64,000 nucleotides of DNA from an uncultured Collinsella sp. (GTDB taxonomy: Bacteria; Actinomycetota; Coriobacteriia; Coriobacteriales; Coriobacteriaceae). The position numbers and the translations under genes were made by a program. Of the stretch, positions 51,352 through 59,697 are shown in pieces. Location: NCBI GenBank assembly GCA_900540945.1, contig UQHQ01000008.1, forward strand, positions 14,822 to 78,821, in the 5' to 3' direction. Each line of letters opens with the position of its first letter. The first letter of the stretch is position 1. The notes beneath the pieces were generated by a model. The model was given only the letters and a program-made list of their open reading frames with translations. It searched no databases and was not told the DNA's origin.

Positions 51352-52375
51352 AGTCATATCATTCGGTATTCCCTCGTATAACGCCGCCAAGGACATGGAC
51401 CATTGCATCACCTCCATTCTGGAGGGGAGCAATTACGCCACCGATATCGAGATCATCATCGTCGATGACGGTTCCAAGGACGAGACGGCAGCTAAGGCCG
51501 ACGAGTGGGAGACACGTTATCCCGGCATCATTCTCGCGGTGCATCAGGAGAACGGTGGCCACGGCATTGCCGTCCTTTCGGGCTTGCGCGAGGCACAGGG
51601 CACCTACTACAAGGTCGTCGACTCGGACGACTGGCTCGATGGCGCAGCTCTGTCGACCATGCTTTCGATCCTGCGCGGTTTTGAGGAGCGCGACCAGCGC
51701 GTCGACCTCTTTATCTCGAACTATGTGTACGAGAAGGTTTACGAGGGTACGCACACCGCTATTGGCTACAAGTTTGCCCTGCCGCGGAAAAAGATCTTTA
51801 CCTGGGACCAGATTGGTCATTTCCGTCTGGACCAGAATCTGCTCATGCACAGCCTGTGCTATCGCACGGATGTGCTGCGCGCGTCCAATCTGCCTATGCC
51901 GCCGCACACGTTCTATGTAGACAACATCTACGCCTACGTGCCGCTACCGCGCTGCAAGACCATGTACTACGCCGACATCGACCTCTACCGCTACTTTATC
52001 GGCCGTGAGGGCCAAAGCGTCAACGAGGCCACGATGGTCAAGCGTCTGGACCAACAGTTTCGCGTGACGCGCATCATGATGGAGTCGTTCCACCTGTACA
52101 GCGATGTCGAGTCGTCGCGTCTGCGCTCGTACATGATGGGCTATTTCACCATGATGATGGCAATCTGCTCGGTGCTCACTAAGCTTTCCGACGAGGATTG
52201 TGCCGACGAGCGCCTGAAGACGTTGTGGAGTGATTTAAAGGCCTATGACGAGCGTATGTATCGTCGTGCACGCTACGGTGTGGTCGGCTTCTTCACCAAC
52301 CTGCGCGGTCGGGCTGGTGACAAAACCACACTCGGCCTATACCGTCTTGCCTCAAAGATCTTCAAATTCAACTAG
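51344..52375 (+). CDS. Family 2 glycosyltransferase
   Basis: 343 residues from ATG 51344. GT-A fold motifs: SFGIPSYNAAKDM, IIIVDDGSKDETA and the DXD-type VVDSDDWLDG. The C-terminal half has FYVDNIYAYVPLP and a run of aromatic residues. The acceptor and donor are not known; linkage to glf suggests galactofuranose-containing surface glycan. It ends in YRLASKIFKFN, and a partial inverted copy of this end lies 150 bases downstream. Confidence 0.87.
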   Translation: MHKVISFGIPSYNAAKDMDHCITSILEGSNYATDIEIIIVDDGSKDETAAKADEWETRYPGIILAVHQENGGHGIAVLSGLREAQGTYYKVVDSDDWLDGAALSTMLSILRGFEERDQRVDLFISNYVYEKVYEGTHTAIGYKFALPRKKIFTWDQIGHFRLDQNLLMHSLCYRTDVLRASNLPMPPHTFYVDNIYAYVPLPRCKTMYYADIDLYRYFIGREGQSVNEATMVKRLDQQFRVTRIMMESFHLYSDVESSRLRSYMMGYFTMMMAICSVLTKLSDEDCADERLKTLWSDLKAYDERMYRRARYGVVGFFTNLRGRAGDKTTLGLYRLASKIFKFN

Positions 52376-52407
52376 CTGCTGAGTAATCGCTGCTGATGGG
52401 TTGACTG

Positions 52408-52517
52408 GGCCCCTTGGCCTTTAGTTTGCTACTGCGAACAGTCCTGCTCGCACGGAAAGCACATTAAGTGCTTTCCGGCTCGTGCGGAACTTGTATCAAA
52501 CTAAAGGCCAAGGGGCC
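52408..52517 (+). repeat. Nested palindrome, family B copy 2, downstream of the glycosyltransferase
   Basis: Outer arms of 21 bp (52408-52428, 52497-52517) are perfect. The core holds GTCCTGCTCGCACG, the hairpin GGAAAGCAC (52454-52462) / GTGCTTTCC (52468-52476) around ATTAA, and GGCTCGTGCGGAACT. The same core is found inverted at 52640-52708. Confidence 0.8.
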
Positions 52518-52521
52518 TCTG

Positions 52522-52590
52522 CTACAAGAATCGATTGTCAGGCTGCCAGAATTTGAAGATCTTAGACGCGCGGTACACAGGGGCCTGGGC
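52522..52590 (-). pseudogene. C-terminal remnant of a second glycosyltransferase
   Basis: The minus strand reads VYRASKIFKFWQPDNRFL then stop at 52522. It resembles the end of the neighbouring glycosyltransferase (YRLASKIFKFN). The frame upstream shows no further homology and soon meets repeat sequence, so only about 20 codons remain. Confidence 0.45.
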
Positions 52591-52611
52591 TGAAAGGGAT
52601 TTAGTTGAGTA

Positions 52612-52736
52612 GGTTGCCCGGTGGGTCTTGGTTATGTTTGTCGCGAGTTCCGCACGAGCCGAAGAGCACTTAATGTGCTCTTCGTGCGAGCCAGGACTGT
52701 AGAGCAGCAAACATAACCAAGACCCACCGGGCAACC
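52612..52736 (-). repeat. Nested palindrome, family B copy 3, downstream of the P1 peptidase
   Basis: Outer arms of 29 bp (52612-52640, 52708-52736) are perfect and unrelated to those of copies 1 and 2. The core on the minus strand is CAGTCCTGGCTCGCACG, GAAGAGCAC / GTGCTCTTC around ATTAA, then GGCTCGTGCGGAACT. It follows the minus-strand peptidase stop by 12 bases. Confidence 0.8.
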
Positions 52737-52748
52737 GGACGAGTTAGT

Positions 52749-53750
52749 TTACTTCGCGGCGCCGGGGATGCCGTGGGAGGTTTTAGCGGTTTTGGCTCCG
52801 TTTACGATGGCAGCTTCTAGGGCCCTTACTGCGAGCATACCCAGCAGGTCTAGGGGAACGGCGGCGCTTGCCTGGGCTCCCAGTTTGCCGCTGGCAAGGG
52901 TGTAGATGGTGTCGCCGTCGTTGGTGGTGTGTGTGGGGCGGATGGCGTGCGCGTAGGCGTCTGCTGCCATTTGGGAGACCTTGGTAGCCCGCGCCTTAGT
53001 GAGCTCCATGTTGGTGACGATGCAGCTGATGGTGGTGTTGGTGCGGTCGAGCGGCATTTGCATGGAGCCGGCTGCGGCAAAGGCTGCGAGCTCCATGTCG
53101 ACGATCTGGTCGCTATCGGCTGTGGCGCGCATGCCGGCGACCCACTCGCCAGTGGTCGGGTCGATGACGTTGCCGCAGGCGTTGACCGAGACCACGGCGC
53201 CCACTTTGACGGGACCGAGTGCCACGGCGGCAGCTCCAAGGCCGGCCTTCATGCAGGTGGCAGGCCCCATGAGCTTGCCTACGGTGGCGCCGGTACCGGC
53301 GCCCACGTTGCCTTGCTCGAGCGTGGCAGGGGTGTGGTCGAGCGCCTCGCGCACGGCGGCGATACCGGCCTCAATGTCGGGGCGCACGGTGGGGTCGCCA
53401 AAGGCGAGGTCGAAGATGCAGCTGGAGCACACGATAGGCACCTGCGTGGGGCCGACGGGAAGGCCGATGCCGCGGCTCTCAAGCTCGCGAGCGACGCCGC
53501 TTGCAGCCTCGAGGCCAAAGGCCGATCCACCCGAAAGGCAGACGGCGTGGACCTTGTCGACGGTGTTCTCGGGACGCAGCAGGTCGGTTTCGCGCGATGC
53601 TGGAGCACCGCCGCGAACGTCAACGCCGCCGGTGGCGCCCTCGGGTGCCACGATTACGGTGCAACCGGTGCCGGCCTCCTCGTCCGTATAGTTGCCATAG
53701 CAAAAGCCATCGACATCGCAGACGTCAATGGCCTCGAGCAGTGTATCCAT
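52749..53750 (-). CDS. P1/S58 family peptidase (DmpA-like aminopeptidase)
   Basis: 333 residues. CLSGGSAFGLEAASGV, FDLAFGDPTVRPD, GNVGAGTGATVGK and the late RTNTTISCIVTN match the S58 (P1) family, in which self-cleavage before a Ser or Thr exposes the nucleophile; the TT in NTTIS is the likely region. Members are aminopeptidases or amidases on small peptides. AGGAG precedes the ATG. It is the last of several minus-strand genes from RlmD through Maf, after a terminator. Confidence 0.85.
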   Translation of the reverse strand: MDTLLEAIDVCDVDGFCYGNYTDEEAGTGCTVIVAPEGATGGVDVRGGAPASRETDLLRPENTVDKVHAVCLSGGSAFGLEAASGVARELESRGIGLPVGPTQVPIVCSSCIFDLAFGDPTVRPDIEAGIAAVREALDHTPATLEQGNVGAGTGATVGKLMGPATCMKAGLGAAAVALGPVKVGAVVSVNACGNVIDPTTGEWVAGMRATADSDQIVDMELAAFAAAGSMQMPLDRTNTTISCIVTNMELTKARATKVSQMAADAYAHAIRPTHTTNDGDTIYTLASGKLGAQASAAVPLDLLGMLAVRALEAAIVNGAKTAKTSHGIPGAAK

Positions 53751-53820
53751 GTTTAACTCCTATCGGTTTTCCGCCGCGCCTTGTGCCCGGTCGGGATCCG
53801 TACGGTACGCCAAAATTGTA

Positions 53821-53843
53821 GGCGCTGGGGAATACCCAGCGCC
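53821..53843 (-). terminator. Terminator of maf
   Basis: GGCGCTGGG and CCCAGCGCC form a 9-bp stem; the minus strand continues TACAATTTTGG, which also holds a -10-like TACAAT for the next gene. Confidence 0.6.
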
Positions 53844-53851
53844 AGATGCAA

Positions 53852-54433
53852 TTACGAGAGTTTTTGAATCGCGCGCGCGACGCGGGCGATGGGTAAGCCC
53901 ACCACGTTATAGAAGTCGCCCGAAATATCGTGCACGAGCATGCGTCCGCCTGTGCCCTGAATGCCGTAGGCGCCGGCCTTGTCCATGGGCTCACCCGAGG
54001 CGACGTAGCGCTCGATCTGCTCGTCGGTGAGCTCGTAGAACGTCACGTCGGTCACATCGACAAACGACAGGCTCTCGGCGGCATGCGGAGCTGTAGCGTC
54101 GCCGGCTTTAACGATGCAGACGCCGGTCGCCACCTGGTGCGTGCGGCCCGAAATCTCGCGGAGCATGGTGCGCGCCTCGTCCTCGTTTGCCGGCTTACCC
54201 AATATTTGGCCGTCAAAGGTGACAATAGTATCGGCCGCGACGGTCAACTCATTGGGTTCGGCATGCTCGGCCGCGACGGCAGCAGCTTTGGCACGCGCCA
54301 AGCGCTCGACGAGCGTAAGCGGAGCTTCGCCATCAAAAGGCGTTTCATCGATGTCTGCGGGAATTACGCGAATGTTATAGCCCGCCTCGCGCATCAGCTC
54401 TATGCGGCGCGGCGATTGCGAAGCCAAAATCAT
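53852..54433 (-). CDS. Maf-family nucleoside triphosphate pyrophosphatase
   Basis: 193 residues. The start MILASQSPRRIELMREAGY has the SxSPRR phosphate-binding motif; ADTIVTFDGQILGKP and DKAGAYGIQG are the other two Maf blocks. Members hydrolyse dTTP, UTP or modified nucleotides. Its ATG overlaps the DJ-1 gene stop in an ATGA, so translation is coupled. Confidence 0.93.
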   Translation of the reverse strand: MILASQSPRRIELMREAGYNIRVIPADIDETPFDGEAPLTLVERLARAKAAAVAAEHAEPNELTVAADTIVTFDGQILGKPANEDEARTMLREISGRTHQVATGVCIVKAGDATAPHAAESLSFVDVTDVTFYELTDEQIERYVASGEPMDKAGAYGIQGTGGRMLVHDISGDFYNVVGLPIARVARAIQKLS

Positions 54434-54972
54434 AGTTGGATGCCCTCGGCGACCTTCTCGACGGCCTTTTCGCCGGCGAGCGTGCGCAGCAGCTCCAAGG
54501 CAAAGGGGAGTGACTGTGCCATGCCGCTGGCAGTGATGATATTGCCGTCTTGCGTGACCTTCTCGCCGGTATAGGTGCCCTCGGGGAAGCTCTTCTCAAA
54601 GCCGGGGAAGCACGTGGCGCGGCGTCCCTCGAGTAGACCAAGCTCGCCTAGGATAAACGGGGCGGCGCAGATGGCGGCAACGTGCTTGGTCGCGGCGAAA
54701 TCGCAGACTACGTTGCAGACGCGCTGGTCGGCGCGCAGGTTGGTGGCACCGGGCAGGCCGCCGGGCAGCACGACGCAGTCGTACTCGTCAAAGTCGATCT
54801 CGTCAAAGAGCACATCACAGGTCACGGGGATCTGCAGCGAGCTCACGACCTCGCGCGTGGGCATGATCGAGACGAGCGTGGCGCGCACGCCGCCGCGACG
54901 CATGACATCGACCATGGTCAGACATTCAATCGTTTCAAAGCCATCGGCGGCGAGAACGGCAACGCTGGGCAT
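54430..54972 (-). CDS. DJ-1/PfpI family protein
   Basis: 180 residues. VAVLAADGFETIECLTMVDV, VLPGGLPGATNLRADQRV, and the nucleophile elbow AAICAAPFIL with Cys, followed by TCFPGFE and the late DGNIITASGMAQS, are DJ-1/ThiJ features. Members act as deglycases, chaperones or amidases; the role here is unknown. ATG 54972 follows AAAGGAA. Confidence 0.9.
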   Translation of the reverse strand: MPSVAVLAADGFETIECLTMVDVMRRGGVRATLVSIMPTREVVSSLQIPVTCDVLFDEIDFDEYDCVVLPGGLPGATNLRADQRVCNVVCDFAATKHVAAICAAPFILGELGLLEGRRATCFPGFEKSFPEGTYTGEKVTQDGNIITASGMAQSLPFALELLRTLAGEKAVEKVAEGIQL

Positions 54973-55063
54973 GAGAGTTCCTTTCGTAAGGCGGCATACA
55001 ATTAGGCGTCTTATACCCCGAAGACATGCGCTTGCCACGCTCGATTTCCCAATGTTTAAAAAG

Positions 55064-55117
55064 GGACGGGGATTAAATAATCATTTGGTACAAATTGATT
55101 ATTTAATCCCCGTCCCA
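55064..55117. repeat. Long palindrome with GGGACGGGGA, possible family C copy 4
   Basis: Arms of 21 bp (55064-55084, 55097-55117) are perfectly complementary around TTTGGTACAAAT. The arm starts GGGACGGGGATTAAAT, close to the GGGACAGG loop of the family C repeats. It lies between rlmD and the DJ-1 gene. Confidence 0.7.
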
Positions 55118-55151
55118 GAAAAATCATCGGGCGTGGCCTTGGGCAAACAGT

Positions 55152-56465
55152 CTAGTTGCGCCTAAGGTGGACGACGGTCTCGCAGTGGAAGGTTTGTGGG
55201 AACAGGTCGACTGGCGTGATCTTTACGGGGAAGAAGGTGCCTTCTTCGACAAAGCGTTTGAGATCGCGCGCCAGGGTGGCCGGGTCGCAGCTCACGTAGG
55301 CGACATCGCGAGCACTCGTGCTGGCGATAAGGTCGATCGCCTCGGGGGCGAGGCCTGCGCGTGGCGGGTCGACCACCAAGACGTCGGCATCCTGGTCGGG
55401 GAACTCGCGCACCGCGTCTCCGCCAATGACGTCGACGTTATCAAGCTTGTTGATCTCCAGGTTACGGCGCAGGTCGCGCACGGCGGGGCCGTAGGCCTCG
55501 ACGGCGGCGACAAAGTCGCAGCGGCGGGCGAGCGGCAGGGTAAAGGTGCCGGCACCACAGTACAGGTCCACGGCAAGCTCGTCTTCCTGCGGGTCGAGTG
55601 CTTCCATGACAAGCTCGATCAAAATCTCGGCACCCTTGGTGTTGACCTGGAAAAAAGACGGGGCAGACAAGCGCATCTGACCCTCGGCGATATTCTCGGT
55701 CCATGAGCCCTCTCCGGCGAGCATTTCGACCTTGGAGACACGGCGGGCCTTCTTTTCGCCCTTGCTCATGACGCGCACGATGCTCGTGGGGTGAGCGGCG
55801 TCCGCCAGCACGCGGGAGACCTGCGAGCGCGGAAAAGAGCCTGTGGGCGTCCAGAGTGCGACCTCGAGTGCCTTGGTGCGGCGTGATGCGCGAATGCCCA
55901 CGCGTTCGAGCCCCAAGTCATGGCTGCCGCTTAGATAGTTGAGTGCGCCGACGACCGATTTGAGCGCCTTCGGGAAGCGCTTGTCGAACAGCGGGCACGT
56001 ATCGACGGTCACGATTTTGCTGGGGTCGACACCGTGCATGCCAAGACGCACGCGACCGTTGACGACGGTCGGTTCGAGCTCGATTTTATTGCGGTAGCCC
56101 CAGTCGTCCTTGGTGTGGCAGATGGGCTGTACCAACTCATCGACCTGCTCAGGAGCGAACTTGCCGATGCGCTCGAGCGTGGAGCGCAGGTTTTGCTCCT
56201 TGGCGGCGAGCTGTGCCGTGCGTGAGAGATTGCCCCACGAGCAGCCGCCGCAGATGCCCACGAAGGGGCAGGGAGGCTGAATGCGATCGGGGCTTGGCTC
56301 CAGAATCTCGGTGGTGCGGGCACGCATGAACGACTTGCCGTCCTGTACGACCTCGGCCTCGACGGTGTCGCCTGCCACGGCGCCCTGCACAAAGACGGCC
56401 TTGCCGTTGTCGGCGTGCGCCAGCCCGTCGGCGCCGTAGGTCATCGATTCTATAGTGAGCTTCAT
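55152..56465 (-). CDS. rlmD: RlmD/RumA-like 23S rRNA (uracil-5-)-methyltransferase
   Basis: 437 residues. An N-terminal TRAM domain (LTIESMTYGADGLAHADNGK) is followed by the iron-sulfur site CPFVGICGGCSWG. The SAM domain has DLYCGAGTFTLPLA, VVDPPRAGL and the catalytic Cys in YVSCDPATLARDL. Members methylate uracil in 23S rRNA (U1939) or tRNA; the exact target is not certain. ATG 56465 follows AGGCAGG; the frame starts earlier without homology. Confidence 0.88.
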   Translation of the reverse strand: MKLTIESMTYGADGLAHADNGKAVFVQGAVAGDTVEAEVVQDGKSFMRARTTEILEPSPDRIQPPCPFVGICGGCSWGNLSRTAQLAAKEQNLRSTLERIGKFAPEQVDELVQPICHTKDDWGYRNKIELEPTVVNGRVRLGMHGVDPSKIVTVDTCPLFDKRFPKALKSVVGALNYLSGSHDLGLERVGIRASRRTKALEVALWTPTGSFPRSQVSRVLADAAHPTSIVRVMSKGEKKARRVSKVEMLAGEGSWTENIAEGQMRLSAPSFFQVNTKGAEILIELVMEALDPQEDELAVDLYCGAGTFTLPLARRCDFVAAVEAYGPAVRDLRRNLEINKLDNVDVIGGDAVREFPDQDADVLVVDPPRAGLAPEAIDLIASTSARDVAYVSCDPATLARDLKRFVEEGTFFPVKITPVDLFPQTFHCETVVHLRRN

Positions 56466-56513
56466 ATTCCTGCCTGTCATTCGCGTTGTTATTCGCACCA
56501 TGGTAGCAGGGAA

Positions 56514-56555
56514 AAGCGCCCCGCATCCGAGGCTTTCCTCAAATGCGGGGCGCTT
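56514..56555 (-). terminator. Terminator of ppk
   Basis: AAGCGCCCCGCAT (56514-56526) and ATGCGGGGCGCTT (56543-56555) form a 13-bp stem; TTTCCC follows on the minus strand. Confidence 0.8.
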
Positions 56556-56565
56556 CTACAAACGA

Positions 56566-59139
56566 CTATTTCGTCTTGCCGGTAATGAGCGTCTTAAGAC
56601 CCAGGCCGATCAGGCCCAGGCCTATGCGCACGCGACCGGGGCGATGGCGCTCGATGGCCTTGGTCTTGCCGGCGGGCTTATCGCGACGGGCGCTCGTCTC
56701 GGGTGCGGGCTTGGTGACCTGCGGCTCGGGCTGAGGTGCAGGTGCAGGCTTGGGCTCAATGACGGTCGCCTGGACCTCTTGGACCTTGGGTGTGGCCGGC
56801 TGCGGCTCAGGAGCAGGGGCGGGCTTTGCCTCGGCGGCGGGCTCCGGAGTCGCAGTAGCGGCCTCGGGCGCTTTCTCCACGGCGGGCTCTGCGGCAGCCT
56901 CGGGCTCATTCACCGGGAGAGCGGCAACCGCTTCCGGTTTGGCAGCCGCCCCATGTTCAATCTCGTCCTGGATAACTTTTTCGGCCACACGTTCCTTCTC
57001 CTGTGCGCGCTGCTGCGCGGCGGCCTCGGCGTTGCGATACGCGCGCTCCAGCAGAGCTTCCTGCGAGTTGAAGGGTTTCTCGTCCTCTTTGCGCTCCACC
57101 GGAACCCAGGTGCCGTCACTCGTCAGGCTGCGTGCCTTCACGTTGTCGCGCAGCTGCATGCCCATGTACTCGTGCACCAGGGCGCGGCAGGTGGGGTCGA
57201 GCACGGGGAAGGCGATCTCCACGCGGTGCTCGGTGTTGCGCGTCATCATGTCTGCCGAGCTCAGGTAGATCATGTCCGAGTCCACGCCAAAGGCATAGAC
57301 GCGCGCATGCTCCAAAAAACGTCCGACGATGGATCGCACGTGCACGTTCTCGGTCTTGCCCGGAACACCGGGCTTGAGGCACGAGATGCCGCGAATGATC
57401 ATGTCCACGCGCACGCCGGCACACGATGCCTCGGCAATCTTGTCGATGACCTCGCGGTCGGTAAGCGAGTTGAGCTTAAAGAACACGCGGGCGGGCTCGC
57501 CGACAAGGGCGCGCTGAATCTCGCGGTCCAGGCCGCGCATGATGAGCGGCTTGAGGCCCACGGGCGCCACGCCCAGGAAGCGGTAGTCGCCGCGCAGGTT
57601 GCCCAGCGACAGGTTGCGGAAGAACAGGTTGGCGTCCTCGCCGATGCCGGGATGCGCGGTCATGAGCATAAAGTCGCTGTAGAGCTTGGCCGTCTTCTCG
57701 TTAAAGTTGCCGGTACCCAAAAGCGTCAGGCGGGTAAGCGCCATGCCCTCGCGATAGGTGAGCTGGCAGATCTTTGAGTGGCACTTAAAGCCCTCGGAGC
57801 CGTAGATAACGGTGCAGCCGGCTTCTGCCAGGCGCTCGGCCCATTCGATGTTGTTTTGCTCGTCAAAGCGGGCACGAAGCTCCATGAGCACCGTGACCTC
57901 TTTGCCGTTTTCGGCAGCATCGATGAGCGACTCGCACAGACGGCTCTGCTTTGCCACACGGTAGAGCGTGATGCGCAGCGAGATACACTCGGGGTCATAG
58001 GCTGCTTCGTGCACCAGGTCCAAGAACGGGTTCATGGCCTCGTAAGGGTAAAAGAGCAGCTTGTCGTGCTGCAGCACCTGCTCGCGGATGGAGCGGGCCA
58101 TATCGATGGTGGGATTGGGCTGCGGCTTAAACGGCGTAAAGAGGAGCTCATTGCGCAGGTGCTCGGGAATCTTACCCTCAATGCCAAAGACGTAGCCAAG
58201 GTCAAGGGGGATATCGCAGGTAAAGACCGAGCGGCGAGAAAGCTCGAGCGCCTTGCGGATGGTCTTGAGCGTTGCTTTTTCGAGTGAGCCCGAGACGGCG
58301 AGCACTACCGGCTGCAGGCGCAAGCGCTTCTTGAGGATGCGCTTCATGTGCTGGCGGTAATCCTCTTCCTCCTCGACGCCCTCGCCGTCCGGGTCGATAT
58401 CGGCGTTGCGGGTGACGCGGATGAGCGCGCGGTCGAGCGGCTTATAGGAGCCAAAGCAGCTGTCCAGGCAGGCGAGAATGACGTCTTCGAGCAGAATGTA
58501 GGAGTAGGTGCCGGTGGGCGAGGGGATCTCGACCACGCGGTTCATCGAGGCGGGAATCTCGATCAGGCCCAGCAGACTTTCCTCGTCGGTGACGCCGTCC
58601 AGGCCGCAGGCCAGGTAGAGTGCGCCGTTGCGCAGGTTGGGGAAGGGGTGGCGCGGGTCGATCACCAGCGGTGAGATGACCGGCGACACGTAGGCCTGGA
58701 AGTAGCGGGTAACAAAGGTGCGCTCCTCGGGCGTAAGCGAATCGATGCGGGCGCGGTGAACGCCCAGGGTGTCGAGCTTGCCCTCGATGCTCTTAAAGAT
58801 GGACTCCCAACGGGTAAGGAGCCCGGGCATTTCGGCCATGACAGCATCGACCTGTTCGGAGGCGGTCATATTGCTCTTGTTGTCAACAGGCTGTTTTTTG
58901 AGCTCAGCAAGGTCGGATAGGCCACCCACGCGCACCATGAGGAACTCATCGAGGTTTGACTCGAAGATCGAGACGAACTTAAGGCGCTCGAACAACGGCA
59001 CGGACTCATCGAAGGCCTCGTCGAGCACACGGTTGTCAAAGCGCAGCCAGCTGAGCTCTCGGTTCTGCGTGTACGAGAAGTCGCGCGGCGGCTTGCGCAG
59101 CTTTGCGGCGGCTTGCTTTTTTTCGATTTTGCTCGGCAT
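56566..59139 (-). CDS. ppk: Polyphosphate kinase 1 with long Pro/Ala/Glu C-terminal tail
   Basis: 857 residues. The first ~705 are a full PPK1: RELSWLRFDNRVLDEA, SNLDEFLMVRVGG, DPRHPFPNLRNG, FYPYEAMNPFLDLV, and phospholipase-D-like catalytic His motifs in FKCHSKICQL and FLEHARVYAFG. It makes polyphosphate from ATP. The remaining ~150 residues are rich in Pro, Ala and Glu and end in a basic, Gly/Leu-rich segment (RPGRVRIGLGLIGLGL), which is not part of the usual enzyme. ATG 59139 chosen; ATG 59145 is also possible. Confidence 0.92.
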   Translation of the reverse strand: MPSKIEKKQAAAKLRKPPRDFSYTQNRELSWLRFDNRVLDEAFDESVPLFERLKFVSIFESNLDEFLMVRVGGLSDLAELKKQPVDNKSNMTASEQVDAVMAEMPGLLTRWESIFKSIEGKLDTLGVHRARIDSLTPEERTFVTRYFQAYVSPVISPLVIDPRHPFPNLRNGALYLACGLDGVTDEESLLGLIEIPASMNRVVEIPSPTGTYSYILLEDVILACLDSCFGSYKPLDRALIRVTRNADIDPDGEGVEEEEDYRQHMKRILKKRLRLQPVVLAVSGSLEKATLKTIRKALELSRRSVFTCDIPLDLGYVFGIEGKIPEHLRNELLFTPFKPQPNPTIDMARSIREQVLQHDKLLFYPYEAMNPFLDLVHEAAYDPECISLRITLYRVAKQSRLCESLIDAAENGKEVTVLMELRARFDEQNNIEWAERLAEAGCTVIYGSEGFKCHSKICQLTYREGMALTRLTLLGTGNFNEKTAKLYSDFMLMTAHPGIGEDANLFFRNLSLGNLRGDYRFLGVAPVGLKPLIMRGLDREIQRALVGEPARVFFKLNSLTDREVIDKIAEASCAGVRVDMIIRGISCLKPGVPGKTENVHVRSIVGRFLEHARVYAFGVDSDMIYLSSADMMTRNTEHRVEIAFPVLDPTCRALVHEYMGMQLRDNVKARSLTSDGTWVPVERKEDEKPFNSQEALLERAYRNAEAAAQQRAQEKERVAEKVIQDEIEHGAAAKPEAVAALPVNEPEAAAEPAVEKAPEAATATPEPAAEAKPAPAPEPQPATPKVQEVQATVIEPKPAPAPQPEPQVTKPAPETSARRDKPAGKTKAIERHRPGRVRIGLGLIGLGLKTLITGKTK

Positions 59140-59184
59140 ATGCATCTGTCCGTTCAGTCCCCGCAGGGGACGGTAGCCTAACAC

Positions 59185-59697
59185 TATTCACTATTGTCTC
59201 AATTTAGTCGACCTGTGGCACGGACGTATTGTGCGAACGGTATCTTTACCTACTTCTTACGCCGTCAAGGCTTGCAACTAACTGCCCGACTCGTTTTGAA
59301 AACAATCTATATCCATACTCAACTGGTGAGGATGTATGAATAAGAATGATTGCTAGCTGAATATAATCGAATCCAAATTGAATCATTGACAGACGACATA
59401 TATATGCAGAAAACAGTTTTAGCTATGCAATTCCTAAACATGAAATTATTTGTGCAATCTTGCTCAATTCCTTAGAAAAAAGAACGATTACCTTTGAAAA
59501 CCTGCTTTAGAGAACTGAAGTGCATCATGGGGGAATCATATGCGATATACCGTTCATCGCACTTTGCTGACCGTTCGGGGGCGAGGTGGAATTGCGGGTG
59601 GTTTTTGGATATAACTAGAGCTGTCAGCAAGCAGCGTCCCATACGGAGGGGCGCTGATACATTCGGCCAGTAAGGCCCGAAAGAAAGGTAGGAGGCC
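59185..59697 (+). promoter_or_regulatory. AT-rich arc control region with ArgR-box-like sequences
   Basis: 513 bases without a supported gene, much richer in A and T than its surroundings. Between 59333 and 59393 lie TATGAATAAGAATGATT, CTGAATATAATCGAATCC and TTGAATCATTGACA, which resemble arginine-regulator boxes (TGAAT...ATTCA type). TATAAT at 59362-59367 may be a -10, giving a leader of over 300 bases. AGGAGG lies just before arcA. A 48-codon ORF at 59527 has no RBS and was not accepted. Confidence 0.4.

Noticed and set aside
59575..59620. T-box-like sequence (GGTGGAATTGCGGGT) before arcA
   Set aside because: It departs from the T-box consensus at the key bases and the discriminator match does not fit tRNA-Arg; no specifier stem is visible.
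59527..59673. A 48-codon Arg-containing ORF in the arcA leader
   Set aside because: Considered as an arginine leader peptide, but it has no RBS, the Arg codons are scattered, and no terminator follows.
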